Shown: positions 34,262-46,256 of the stretch, piece by piece
How positions within the stretch are numbered: position 1 is the first letter of the stretch
Layout: the number at the start of each line of letters is the position of its first letter
Assembly (NCBI GenBank): GCA_964030475.1
Contig: CAXIPT010000007.1
Span: 1,467,413-1,531,412, forward strand
Source of the DNA: Tethya wilhelma
Lineage: Eukaryota; Porifera; Demospongiae; Tethyida; Tethyidae
Direction of reading: 5' to 3'
DNA length: 64,000 bases
Translations under genes and position numbers: made by a program
Notes under the pieces: generated by a model
Database searches by the model: none
Told to the model about the DNA's origin: nothing
The model's input: only the letters and a program-made list of their open reading frames with translations

Positions 34262-34636
34262 TTTATGATGAAAACGAGTATGAAGGAATGTAGTACCCAT
34301 GAAAAGAACTTACTTTGTGCTGTCAAAGTCGGCTCAACACATTCTGGTTCTCTGGAAATGGCCTTTTCAAGTAAGTCAGTCAGAAAGTACGTAAGTACGT
34401 TAGGAGAACAAAAATGGCACTATTGTGGCTTCCCTCTAGTGCTCTCTACGAGTGCTGAGGAAACTTTTTGCGAGGTTTAGGCCTAGCATACAGTAGGTAA
34501 TCTGTCGGTAAGAGCCTCTGAGCAACTTTGAAGGTTTAATTTTCTTTGACTAGATTTTTATAGTGGCCAACATTTTGTATGGTGTCTATGGGACAGTCGG
34601 TCCATTCCTACTATACGTACTACCGTACGTATGATA
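34262..34636. mobile_element. Repeat element, truncated module (copy 4, inverted)
   Basis: It matches the module at about 22430-22797, starting with GATGAAAACGAGTATGAAGG and ending at ACTATACGTACTACCGTACG. The other half of the module is missing. Confidence 0.75.
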
Positions 34637-34875
34637 GTTGCATTGCCAGCAGATATTACGATTTATAATGATAGTTTATGTATAATTAGGATTATAAGTA
34701 TAAATTAAGAAATATATATATAATTATGTGGTTGAACAATTATAAATCATGTACTATAAAAATATATATAATTTATTATAGGTGCTTGAACAAGAGAATT
34801 TATAATCATGTATAATAATACAGTACGTGACAGTATACAGTATGTACATGCATGCATGGACTTGAACTGTAACTG

Positions 34876-37594
34876 TTACTTTTTATGCAATATCTTAGAA
34901 CCTAGTGTAACTGTAGTAATAGTTGTATCATTTACTTGTGCTTCTAATTCTTTCCATCCTGTCAATGTGACCAATTGCGGTTTATTGAAATATTTGCGTT
35001 TCTTGTTGATGATTTCGATTAATGATATATGTTCTGTATTAAGTATTACTTGTTCAAAATGTGATAAAGTCAACATTCTTAAAACAGAATTATTGCTTTC
35101 AAGTAATTGATGTAATAAGTAGGCTAGTGCATTTTGTGAGAAAGGGTTTTCCCCAATATCCAGCTCTTCTAGGTGATTATGATCACTGATTGCATCAGCC
35201 AAGTGTTTTAATGCATGGTCATCAATTCCACAATTAATCAGTCTAAGTGCAGAGATTGTTGACAGTTTGACTGCTTTTGCAAATAACATAGGTTTGATTT
35301 CAAAACGCATTATATCCAATGAACAAAGGTTACAAGATGATAACATTACTATGAGATAATGTATAGCAGATGGTCTGAGCGAGGCAGCTAAACTACTAAA
35401 GGACTTAGTAGAGTGTGTGTACAGTGTGTATGTGTACACAATGCCATTGAATGACTCTGGCTTGCAAGGCAGACTCACAGCTAATCAAACAATCAAATAC
35501 ATCACAGAAGGAGTGCTTCACAGTTCTGGTCGTCGAGCTGTAAAGCTTCACCTGATAAAACCAAGCTGTAGCTGTATGTAATTGGTTCTGGTTGTCTTTT
35601 TTGTTTGGATCTTCAGCTGTTTAATCATGGCATTCATTCCTAAGTCACTGAAAATTCCTAAGTCAAGGCACATCTTAGATGTATTTGCAAGGAAAAATCC
35701 CAATGACATATAATCTAATGGTGTCATACTCAGTCCCCATAGACTCACAGAATATAGAAAATCGACACTTATACTGGTGTATCTAGGATCAGCGGCATAC
35801 TGTGCAGGTGGTTTGACTAGTTCACAGAGAGCTGGCTTCTGAGTTTCATAAATGCAGTTCAAGAGAGCTAACACTGAAAGGACGGCGCTTGTCTCCAAAT
35901 TTAGAGGGATTCTGTTTTAGCCGATCTAACATGCTATTAGTGACTTTAAGCAACACATTCAGAGTACCTCTGTTTGCAAGCTCAGTAAGTCCAGCATAGA
36001 ATGGAAGCACAGGACTGAGAGCATTTGTTTGGAGTATTTTTTGAATGGTTTGAACTTGTTCAGAGTCACTCATATGTTGTATGTGTACAGCCGCCAGAAA
36101 CTCTTGTAGCGACAAGTGTAAGAAGCTACATCGATAACTTGAACCAAAAGCTGTAAGCTGCCGATGAAGTTGCAAAAAACCCATTGCATCTTCTGTCTTG
36201 CCTAGACCATGGGTTTCCAACATCTGTTCACTGAAAATTCGGGTGTGGTCCATAAATGCTGAGAATGCTAGCTTACATACTGCATTAAACTTTGGCAAAA
36301 TATCTTCAGGAAGTGCAGAAAACTCCTTAATCTCTGGGTGCTCTTTGAAATTCTCTGTGTGCTGTATGTATATCGAAGAAGCAGGTTCAAAACGAGTGGT
36401 TTGAACAGGCTAGTTGTAGTTGATGGAAGGTTATCTTTCAGGAAGCGATAAAGATGGACTAAAATTGCTGCATTAATTGGAAGACTGCAAAGACCCACTA
36501 ATTCTGGATTTATCTTCAGAATTTGGGCTACTTCTTCTCTAAGTACCTGATCACTGCTTATGCTTAAGTCAAGATATGTTTCCAACTTTGAACTCTCAAA
36601 TCCTTCAATGCGAACATGAGCTGTAAGCACTTTGCCTTACAGATTTTCGATGTATTTCTGGACGAGCAGCTAACACTACGCTACATTTTTTAAGCATGTT
36701 CCGACCTTTGCCTGCTATAAATCGATAGAGAAAGCTATCCCACAAAGCTGAAGGAGCTTCATCACAAGCATCAAAAAAGAAGCAAATTCCTTCACCATCT
36801 TTATCTTCTATGGCCTCAGCTACTGCCTCTCTCATCTTCTTGCTCGAGTGAGGAATAATGTCAGCCAAACATTTTGCTGAAGCTATGTCTGGATCATTTA
36901 GCGACACGTGGATGAGCAACTGAATATTGTTAAAAAGCTCACCAGCTGCCCATTTTTTGCAAGAGTGTCACGAAAGTGTTGTTTTTCCAGCCCCAGCTAC
37001 TCCTTCCAAGAGTAGCACCTTCCTTTTTGCTTGAGAATTTCCAGCAAGGAATAGTTTGTCAAGCACAATAGGTTTACGGTTGCTGTCTTCCGGGGCACTG
37101 TTCCCAGGGTTTAAAAGGAATGTATTGGTTGTGGGAATATCAAACAGTAAAAGATCAACATAAGATTGGAGAATAGAAAATGGCCACTGTGTGCAAGATG
37201 GGTGATCGAAGGAGTTATAGCAATCTTTAAGGTACAACTGAAAATTGCCAAGAACATCTCGCTCTGAACTGCTATCATCTGGTATGTGCAAAATCAGCCT
37301 CTTAAGCTTTTCAGCAAGATCAGTTCTTCCTACTGAACAGAAAACTACTATAAGGCGGTGATTTGTGGCCTTGAATGCTTCCATTTCTTTCCATCGAATG
37401 AGTGATTTTTGAGCCTGAACTACAATGCTCTTATTATCTTCTTTGATGCTATCTATGTCTGACTGTTTCAGTCCCAGAACAGGTGCATATTCCTCCCACT
37501 CTTTCATTTGAAAGCCAAGTAGGCCAATATTTTCATCACTTACCTTGGATTCCAAAAGTTGAGATGGAATATCTTTGATAATATTAGCAGCCAT
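34876..37594 (-). pseudogene. NLR-F: degenerate NLR with internal inversion
   Basis: The ATG at 37594 begins an intact Death domain (MAANIIKDIPSQLLESK) and a diverged linker. Walker A GVAGAGKTTLS is followed at once by TGA (36968-36970) where paralogues have TGG (Trp). Frameshifts occur near 36630, near 36370 (two extra bases) and near 35880. The segment 35381-35551 is in reverse orientation relative to the rest. The LRR end (LRPSAIHYLIVML onward) is readable to 34876. The linker differs most from the other copies (DIPTTNTFLLNPGNSAPEDS), so the gene was diverging before it decayed. It could still yield a short Death-only protein of 208 aa. Confidence 0.87.
35381..35551 (+). other. Micro-inverted coding segment inside NLR-F
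   Basis: On the plus strand this block reads AAKLLKDLVECVYSVYVY and later ITEGVLHSSGRRAVKL. In NLR-B and NLR-D the equivalent segment is on the same strand as the rest of the gene (AKLLQDLVECVYQVYL, LTEGVLHSSGRRCIEL). The flanking minus-strand sequence stops at the block on one side (QLGFI) and resumes on the other (LRPSAIHYL). A clean inversion of about 170 bp explains this, with a few bases lost at one edge. Confidence 0.88.
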
Positions 37595-37659
37595 TGCCGC
37601 TTTATAATAGCTTTAGATGATACGTCCAAGAGAAATGATTGTTTAGCACATATAAAGTA

Positions 37660-40600
37660 ATTATCTTCAGAGTATAACAAGTATAATTTTACGTATATAC
37701 AATTATTTTTACTGATTTTTCTATCACTTCTTGGCTTATATGGAACAACAGCTGGAAATTTTATCACGCTATATAGTGGGAGAAAACAAACAAATATAAT
37801 ACTACTTATTGCCGAGCGCCTTAGCGCGAGGCAGTGTAATCTTGCAGGGCCAAAAATTGTGGAAGTAAAATCCAATTACACGTCATCAACACCGGATGAA
37901 AACGGGGCCAATTTGGCAAAAATTGTTCCGGTTTGAAACAAGCTAGCTGCATGCTCGTGATCGTGATGATCCTTACCATAATATACGAAACACGTGCGCG
38001 CGCACAGCTCGAGATCTTGTATATATCATGTGTGTTATGAGCCGGCATAGACTGCAGAGACATCATTGTGGTACCTTACTAACTGTACAAGAGGTGAGAG
38101 TTTAAAATACATGGAGTTAGCTGATCAGGTATTCATGGTAGTCCATTTCTTTCGGTCTAACTATGCACTGATGTGTTTAGTTTACTGTGTTTAGTGCAAC
38201 TAATGTGCACGTGAGCATAATTACTTCAAACGTCGCGCGCGAGGCAATTAACTGCACTCAGTGTACAACTAGTTAATTATATCATTTTAGTCACTTAATT
38301 AGCTTACACAGTTGCTGGACAATCAATCTTCTATAGCTGTCAATTGCAGTCTCTCCACTATTAGTGCACAAATTTTTTTTTTTTTTTGCAATAGCAAGCT
38401 AGTACATGGGCTACACCCCTTTTTAACATACCATAACATACACACCCCTTTTTGTGATCGTGGGCTACTCCCACTTCTGTAAAGTCATGAATATAAACAT
38501 ATGAATAATTTCATTATACGGCATTAATAATTGCATATCCAAACAGAAAATTTACAGCTTATAATACCAAAATGTACAGTTTGCATAATAATTATACTAA
38601 TAAGAATACAATCAATCAATCAACTCAGAAGGAATAATGGGCAAGTTTGAAGTATCAACCACAGCTCTTACATAGATACAGTCATCTTTAACAAATCCTC
38701 CACTCAATAGGTGGTTTAATTTAACAAACATTGGGCACCCTGATGCAATATTCATCTCCCGTTGAAGAGGACGTTGGAATGAACTAGACTGAGCATCAGG
38801 TCGGAAGCTATCGGTAACAGATCGTCCTGCTGATTGGTTAAGAAGGGTAAGTGTGACTTTCTGTTTGAACGGCCACTCAAGGAGACCATCGAAAGGACCT
38901 CTCATGATGACAAAGAAGAAGCTAAGATGAGTTCCTTTGCCAAGACCATCTCCATTAAGATAGATCCTACAACACATCTTGTAACCATGGCGACTGGTGT
39001 AAAAGGGGGTGGAGTATAGTGACACTGCAACACCGTCCACTGCTTCTTTACGTCTCCTCTCAAACTCGTCGATCTTCCACACTAATACACCATTGTACGT
39101 GGCACGTTCCTGAAGCTGTATTCTTAGTTCTTGATCTAAACAGCTGCTGAGAGCTCTATCGATGCCATGTTCGACTTCTACCACCCTCTCTTCTAATGAA
39201 TCAACTTGTTGTTGTGAAGCTCCACCTCCTACACCTCCTCCCAATCCTAGAAGATGACTGCTGATCGCTGGTTGGACATCTGTTCCATAGCCAGAAGATA
39301 CGGTGCTATAGTTTATTCTAGCTCCACCGGCTGTTAGCTGTAGATTGTCAACCTTTCTTGTTAGCTGTGCCATATTGGATGTTATTCCCACTGCCTGTTC
39401 ATCAAGTTCTCCGACCTTAGTCTCGTATCTTTCTATAAGTCTCTCTCTTGTCTCGTCCAACAGTCCAATCCTTTGTTCGAGAGCATCTTGAAGATGTTCG
39501 ATAGCATTTGTACGAGATTCTAGACTGCCGACTCTCTCCATCAAGTGTTGCATCGTAGCTGCTTGCTTCTCCATAGGGGACTTCATCTCCATGAAAAAGT
39601 TACCTTGGATCTGGACATGGTACACTTGATACTGNATTATCTTCAGAGTATAACAAGTATAATTTTACGTATATACAATTATTTTTACTGATTTTTCTAT
39701 CACTTCTTGGCTTATATGGAACAACAGCTGGAAATTTTATCACGCTATATAGTGGGAGAAAACAAACAAATATAATACTACTTATTGCCGAGCGCCTTAG
39801 CGCGAGGCAGTGTAATCTTGCAGGGCCAAAAATTGTGGAAGTAAAATCCAATTACACGTCATCAACACCGGATGAAAACGGGGCCAATTTGGCAAAAATT
39901 GTTCCGGTTTGAAACAAGCTAGCTGCATGCTCGTGATCGTGATGATCCTTACCATAATATACGAAACACGTGCGCGCGCACAGCTCGAGATCTTGTATAT
40001 ATCATGTGTGTTATGAGCCGGCATAGACTGCAGAGACATCATTGTGGTACCTTACTAACTGTACAAGAGGTGAGAGTTTAAAATACATGGAGTTAGCTGA
40101 TCAGGTATTCATGGTAGTCCATTTCTTTCGGTCTAACTATGCACTGATGTGTTTAGTTTACTGTGTTTAGTGCAACTAATGTGCACGTGAGCATAATTAC
40201 TTCAAACGTCGCGCGCGAGGCAATTAACTGCACTCAGTGTACAACTAGTTAATTATATCATTTTAGTCACTTAATTAGCTTACACAGTTGCTGGACAATC
40301 AATCTTCTATAGCTGTCAATTGCAGTCTCTCCACTATTAGTGCACAAATTTTTTTTTTTTTTTTGCAATAGCAAGCTAGTACATGGGCTACACCCCTTTT
40401 TAACATACCATAACATACACACCCCTTTTTGTGATCGTGGGCTACTCCCACTTCTGTAAAGTCATGAATATAAACATATGAATAATTTCATTATACGGCA
40501 TTAATAATTGCATATCCAAACAGAAAATTTACAGCTTATAATACCAAAATGTACAGTTTGCATAATAATTATACTAATAAGAATACAATCAATCAATCAA

Positions 40601-41611
40601 CTCAGAAGGAATAATGGGCAAGTTTGAAGTATCAACCACAGCTCTTACATAGATACAGTCATCTTTAACAAATCCTCCACTCAATAGGTGGTTTAATTTA
40701 ACAAACATTGGGCACCCTGATGCAATATTCATCTCCCGTTGAAGAGGACGTTGGAATGAACTAGACTGAGCATCAGGTCGGAAGCTATCGGTAACAGATC
40801 GTCCTGCTGATTGGTTAAGAAGGGTAAGTGTGACTTTCTGTTTGAACGGCCACTCAAGGAGACCATCGAAAGGACCTCTCATGATGACAAAGAAGAAGCT
40901 AAGATGAGTTCCTTTGCCAAGACCATCTCCATTAAGATAGATCCTACAACACATCTTGTAACCATGGCGACTGGTGTAAAAGGGGGTGGAGTATAGTGAC
41001 ACTGCAACACCGTCCACTGCTTCTTTACGTCTCCTCTCAAACTCGTCGATCTTCCACACTAATACACCATTGTACGTGGCACGTTCCTGAAGCTGTATTC
41101 TTAGTTCTTGATCTAAACAGCTGCTGAGAGCTCTATCGATGCCATGTTCGACTTCTACCACCCTCTCTTCTAATGAATCAACTTGTTGTTGTGAAGCTCC
41201 ACCTCCTACACCTCCTCCCAATCCTAGAAGATGACTGCTGATCGCTGGTTGGACATCTGTTCCATAGCCAGAAGATACGGTGCTATAGTTTATTCTAGCT
41301 CCACCGGCTGTTAGCTGTAGATTGTCAACCTTTCTTGTTAGCTGTGCCATATTGGATGTTATTCCCACTGCCTGTTCATCAAGTTCTCCGACCTTAGTCT
41401 CGTATCTTTCTATAAGTCTCTCTCTTGTCTCGTCCAACAGTCCAATCCTTTGTTCGAGAGCATCTTGAAGATGTTCGATAGCATTTGTACGAGATTCTAG
41501 ACTGCCGACTCTCTCCATCAAGTGTTGCATCGTAGCTGCTTGCTTCTCCATAGGGGACTTCATCTCCATGAAAAAGTTACCTTGGATCTGGACATGGTAC
41601 ACTTGATACTG
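37660..41611. repeat. Near-identical 1.98-kb tandem repeat joined by one N
   Basis: 37660-39634 and 39636-41611 match over their whole length; the only difference I noticed is one base in a T run near 38380/40357. Each copy holds the NLR-F upstream flank, a spacer and the TRAF last exon. Removing one copy leaves a continuous locus running from NLR-F to TRAF-2. The N at 39635 marks the join. An unresolved assembly overlap is the simplest explanation. Confidence 0.93.
38612..39634 (-). pseudogene. Duplicate of TRAF-2 last exon (coiled coil + MATH)
   Basis: It is identical in protein to residues of the TRAF-2 last exon at 40589-41611, ending at the N. It lacks the RING and zinc-finger exons and the acceptor of its own exon. 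It is most likely the left half of an assembly duplication rather than a third TRAF gene. Confidence 0.85.
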
Positions 41612-43263
41612 AACCATGTGTGTGCCAAGATTCTTACGCAGGGACTACACATGTGTGTATGTATGAGTATGTGATAGTACATCTTTCTTCATTAAAGCAT
41701 AGTTACAAGACATTGGGAAATAGCGTATGTTATTGTGAAAGGCTCGGCTTGCAGGGAAATGTTTACGCATATATGCAACATGCATAGGTATATATATGTA
41801 ACAGTGATTTCCTTTTTTGAAGTACACAAGTCATTGGGGAATATATAACGCCATTCTAGAGAAAGACTCAATATTTATAGACAAAACATGCACACTCACC
41901 ACGAATGAACAGCCATAAATGACGTAAGGACAGGGAACCTCTGAGAGTGGACAGTCACCTCCAGTTACAGCAAGATGACGTTGAAGCTGCATGTATATTA
42001 TGTATAATCAATCACACAGATACTCCTCAAGAAAGTATGACACACAAAACATGGTCATGTTTAGTTTACATAGCTGTCTCACATGATCGAATTAAGATCT
42101 CATGGATGACAAAACTAATTCACTCCCCCACTCACTTATACCTCTGGTAACTTAAACTCCAATTTTGAGTTGCACATATTAGGGCACTTGTGCAGTATAT
42201 CAGGACACAAGTTTTTAATGTGATCCTATAGTGGAAAGAAATGAATGAATGCATCCTGTACACATGTCAATAGTACATGGTACACTAAATGACACACACC
42301 TCCATTTGCAGTGAAGGTACTTTCTGATGACAGTGAACACATTCTTCTAGTCTCATTGGGCACTCCTGCTCCAGATGGACCTTGAGGGTGATCATGGAGA
42401 TGTAGCTTCCACACTGGCTGCATTGGATTTCACGATACTCACATGACTCAACGTGAATCTGTCATTATATTATAGAGGGGACATTGTATAATATTATTGT
42501 TGAATTGCACACATGCTATGTACAGTCACTCAAATAATAACACATTCTCAATAAGATCCGGAAAATTCTCAGTCCGCTTTAGAATCTAAGCGAATTAAGA
42601 TATACAAATGATATGGCATTTCATCATTAGTACTACAACGATTTGTTTAGATCCTAAACAGGGTGTTTTATAGATTATAAACATTAATTTTAGAATCCAG
42701 CCTTAGAATTTTCTGGATCTCATAGACATATCTATTGGAACTTAGATACTGTATTACAGGTAAATTTGGCAGGCTTAAAATTTGGTGAATTCACATTTTG
42801 GCACGATTGGCAATTTTAAATTTGGCCATTTAATTCTGCACGCTGCATTGTTTATGTGCACGTGCGTGCATTTGGTGATTTTTAATTTGATGACTTGCAG
42901 ACTGATAACTCACCAATTCGCCAAATTTACCCGCTATATGGTAGGTTGACCATTCTAGTACAATACCTCTAGATCTTTCAATCGCCCCACCCATTGACAT
43001 CCTTGAGCCACAAAATTGCAGTACACTTCCAAATTGAGTATCTCTCGTCGACAAGCATTGTCCGGGAATATTTCATTTTCGGTTATTTCTTCCTTATCCA
43101 CAGGACATATTGGCCTCGGTCTCTTGAGGATAGGGTCGAGACATTCTTTACAAAACAGGTGACCACATCCCGTCTGGACAGGGTTCCTCATGGCATAGTG
43201 GCATATAGGGCACCGGTGCCTCTCGCGAATAAGTTGAATAAATTTGACGTTATATCCAGCCAT
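40589..43263 (-). CDS. TRAF-2: complete RING/zf-TRAF/MATH TRAF-like E3 ligase
   Basis: Exons in transcript order are 43263-42967, 42458-42300, 42225-42142, 41986-41900 and 41644-40589. All are phase 0 with GT-AG borders, giving about 560 aa. Exon 1 encodes a RING finger (CPIC, CGHLFCKEC, CPVD; residues about 18-56) and the start of the zinc-finger region. Exons 2-4 encode TRAF-type zinc fingers. The last exon encodes a coiled coil (about residues 220-330), a Gly-rich spacer and a MATH/TRAF-C domain starting near VLVWKIDEFERRRKEA and ending near VRAVVDTSNLP. TRAFs are trimeric adaptors and ubiquitin ligases in TNF-receptor, TLR and NLR signalling. The start ATG is followed directly by the RING. 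Intron 1 carries two inverted-repeat elements. Confidence 0.92.
42552..42722. mobile_element. Inverted-repeat element in TRAF-2 intron 1
   Basis: AGATCCGGAAAATTCTCAG near the left end pairs imperfectly with CCTTAGAATTTTCTGGATCT at the right end. It has no coding capacity and lies wholly in the first intron. Confidence 0.6.
42752..42945. mobile_element. GGTAAATTTGGC inverted-repeat element in TRAF-2 intron 1
   Basis: GGTAAATTTGGCAGGCTTAA at the left and AATTCGCCAAATTTACCC at the right form imperfect inverted ends. A related copy with GGGTAAATTTGGCAGGCT and a shared GCACGCTGCAT block lies at about 33560-33690. Confidence 0.65.
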
Positions 43264-44050
43264 TTATATCGGCTATAATAACAAGAAAAAATTCAGAATG
43301 TCAAACTCAAAGGTAAGCATTGATTTTTTCATCCCCCAGCCCCCCACATGCATTAGTGGATCTAGCTAGGTGGTCAACAATGCAGAGATGTCTGAAAACT
43401 TGTCCTTAATTGTTTTCCTAGTTTAATATGACTGCAGAAATCACGATTAACTATTTCTGTGCTCTTCATGCTCATGTGGCCACGATAAACTTGTTTTTTT
43501 TGTTTTTCTTTTATATCATCCACTGCAATTTGCTGCCCTGAGACCAGTATTTTTGTGGTTACCTAGGAAAATAGGTAAGGGATAACCTCAGTGGGTGGTT
43601 GGACCCTATAGAGGGAGCAGGGGAGGGGCAGGTAGGCTTATAGATAAGTCACGTGTAGTGTGTGTTAAAAAGAATTCATTTTATATCAGGGGCCAAAGAT
43701 GCTTGTGTACCCATTCATAACACTGTCTACTGCAACTATAACTGTGACTTACTTGTGTTCTGAGAGGTATAGTTATAGACAGCTTCCACAAGAGTTTGCA
43801 GCACCATGAATACTTTAGTCTGGCCAGACAGACAAAAAAGAATTTGCAACGTAGCTATACATAATTTATTGCAAGATCAGCAATATCAGACGTATGACGG
43901 TACTCCGTGCACGCTCCGTGATTCTGTGTAGACACAGATCAACAACTTGCGCAGAGCTCAGTGCCAATGAAATGAGTGAGATTTGCATAATTTATGTACC
44001 ATATAAATTCATAATCTTAGTACATAAAAGGTGTATTGGCATTGGTATAA
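43264..44050. other. Spacer between TRAF-2 and PARG
   Basis: This covers the TRAF-2 5' flank. I see no coding exon. Confidence 0.5.
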
Positions 44051-44128
44051 TACATAATTTTGAGCACTTTTAAAAGTGCTCAAAATTATGTAGTCAAAAT
44101 TATGTGTCACTTGTAAATTTACAAGTGA
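44051..44128. repeat. Two adjacent perfect palindromes
   Basis: 44051-44092 is a perfect 42-bp palindrome with centre TTTT/AAAA and arms TACATAATTTTGAGCACTTT. 44107-44128 is a perfect 22-bp palindrome (TCACTTGTAAA and its complement). They lie about 140 bp beyond the PARG stop codon. Confidence 0.9.
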
Positions 44129-44269
44129 GACAGCTTCAAAATGAGTGAGACTCACACTCCTAATGAGTGAAGACTTGGTACTGAGATATGTAACTTGGGA
44201 TTTGTATAATTATTTAAACATAGCATTAAAATGAGAGATAAAAATTAGCACACATTTTAGTTTGTTCAT

Positions 44270-46256
44270 TCATAAGCAACTAATTACATACTCAAACACA
44301 TTTCCTTTAGACATAGTACTACCAGCCACCAACATCCTATACAGCTGCCCTACAGTCACTTTTCTATCCAACAACAACTTGGTCACCCTCTCCTGTTCCT
44401 TAGATAGATTTGCATCTCCAAATGTATAATACTTCACTGCTCTACCAGCTCTAGATGCAGCCATCCACTGTATCAGGGACTTGAGTTCCTTATCTCCTCC
44501 AAACATGCCACACCCCCAGTTCCCAGTTGCCACGGAAACCATCTCCCCCTCATCTGGCTTATCCTCCGAGAGAGTGTGACTGAACCCACAGTAGGCCTTG
44601 TTCAACTCACGCACAATGCTGGGCCTTTTGTACTGAGAGCCTGGTGGCTCGTGATCAAATGGTACTGCATCGATTGCAACAATGTTGACATTTCTTCGAT
44701 TTCGATCGTCCACTGGGTTGGTGTCTTCGTGGGGCCCCTTACACTTGAATCGACCCCCGTAGCCGGTGTAGAGGGAGAACTGCTCTGCCCCCGTAATCAA
44801 GATTGATTCAAAATCTTCCATCTTTTGACAGAAGAGGATGGAAACAAGGCACTCTGGATTTATGACAAATCGTATCTCCTCCTAAAAATTAGCAAAGAAT
44901 AAAAGCAAAAAAACAACTGGATTTCTAGTGGGTTGGGGAATCCAGGAATGAGACTGGCTATATAGCGATCTGATATCTAGATCTTAAAACTTGCAAATCA
45001 CAGCCTCAATATGTAAGCTATTCTGTGTATATTATCTGATAAGGAGTGTCTCCATGGGAACCAGGCTAACGTAAGTCTCCCTTGTAGGGAGCCTGGAAAT
45101 GAGGCAATAAAACTCACTAAAATCTGGTTTGAGAATGCCACCAGAAGTGAAATAATGATATTCACAATATGGGACAAAATGTTAACTTTTGACTGGTAAG
45201 GCGTAGAAAGCTAGAAAAGCAACCAAAGAACAGGGATCAGAATGAGAACTTTCCAAAGGTACCTGAAATTTTGAAATTGGTTGGATATTTAGTTCACTTT
45301 TTTTCTACTGGGCATTCTCAAATCAGATGGGCCTAAACTAAAGCATCTACCCTCCTACCACCCACTGTCACATACCTGAACATTGCCCATATTCAGGACA
45401 CCTCCTCCAATGTATTCATTGGCAAAATCGACCTGCAGACTTCCGTGTGCATCTTCAATGCACCCCTCTGCAAGAGATTCAAACTTCACCAGTTGAGTTG
45501 TGCACTCTCCCCACACCACCTTTGGGTCCTCTTTTTTGAGACCTTTTCTTGCCACTGTGATGCACAAAGAGAGAAACTCTTTGTTGCCAGCTTCCTCCTC
45601 TTTTCTTATTCTCTCAAAGTAGTTCAAGAGACAGAGAAGCTTGTGGTGTTGGCTGGAGTAGAAATGGAAGCTCAAGAAACCACACAAAGTGAACTGTTGG
45701 TAGTAACCATTGATGGGCTCGAAAGCGTTGAAGAAAGCAAGGGAGAGTAGACAGCAGACTTGATTGCGAGTGAGAGTCACTTCTGTTTGAACTCCTCCAT
45801 GGAGATTCTGTATAATTTATAAACATCAAGGCTTTATTTACATCAAGCCATAGATATTATTCTACAGTTATGTAGTGCACAAATTTTTTATTATATCTAT
45901 GAATAAGTTTTTGGCATCCAAGTTGTTTTGGTTGAAAACTGAGAGAAATATCCACTTACTGTGAGTTTGTGTTCCGATTCCTTGAACAGTTCTTCGACCT
46001 GAACTGCTTTTCCAGCAATCCACGGCAGGAGAGTCTCACAGAAGTACTCTCGTGTGAAGAACTTGTCCTCTTTCAGTACTTTCCTGAGTAGAGCAAAAGG
46101 CAGGTGGACATTCTCCCATCTGTCATTGCTTTGAAGGACTTCATCGAACGCATCGAGGCCAGTGGTCTTCTTCTCTGCTAGACTGCACAGATCTGTCTTC
46201 AGTTTGGGCCATTCTTTGTAAGTACAAGGAAGAAGAATCGACTTGTTCACAGCCAT
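44270..46256 (-). CDS. PARG: Poly(ADP-ribose) glycohydrolase (compact PARG)
   Basis: The exons are 46256-45960, 45807-45376 and 44881-44270, in phase 0, giving about 446 aa. PARG removes poly(ADP-ribose) from proteins after DNA-damage signalling. The N-terminal helical accessory region includes YFCETLLPWIAGKAVQVEEL. The catalytic macrodomain carries the PARG signature: GGGVLNMGNVQ at the end of exon 2 continues with the catalytic Glu pair EE at the start of exon 3. Downstream TGYGGRF, the ATGNWGCGMFGGD loop and the final QLYRML segment match the family. It lacks the long regulatory N-terminus of vertebrate PARG. The ATG at 46256 is preferred to one at 46361 because it starts directly at the conserved region. 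It is divergent from AP4B1 with 142 bp between start codons. Confidence 0.93.

Noticed and set aside
37821..40042. Minus-strand frames starting MDFTSTIF and MMSLQSMPAH
   Set aside because: They lie in the spacer and appear twice only because of the 1.98-kb tandem repeat; no domain or splice support.
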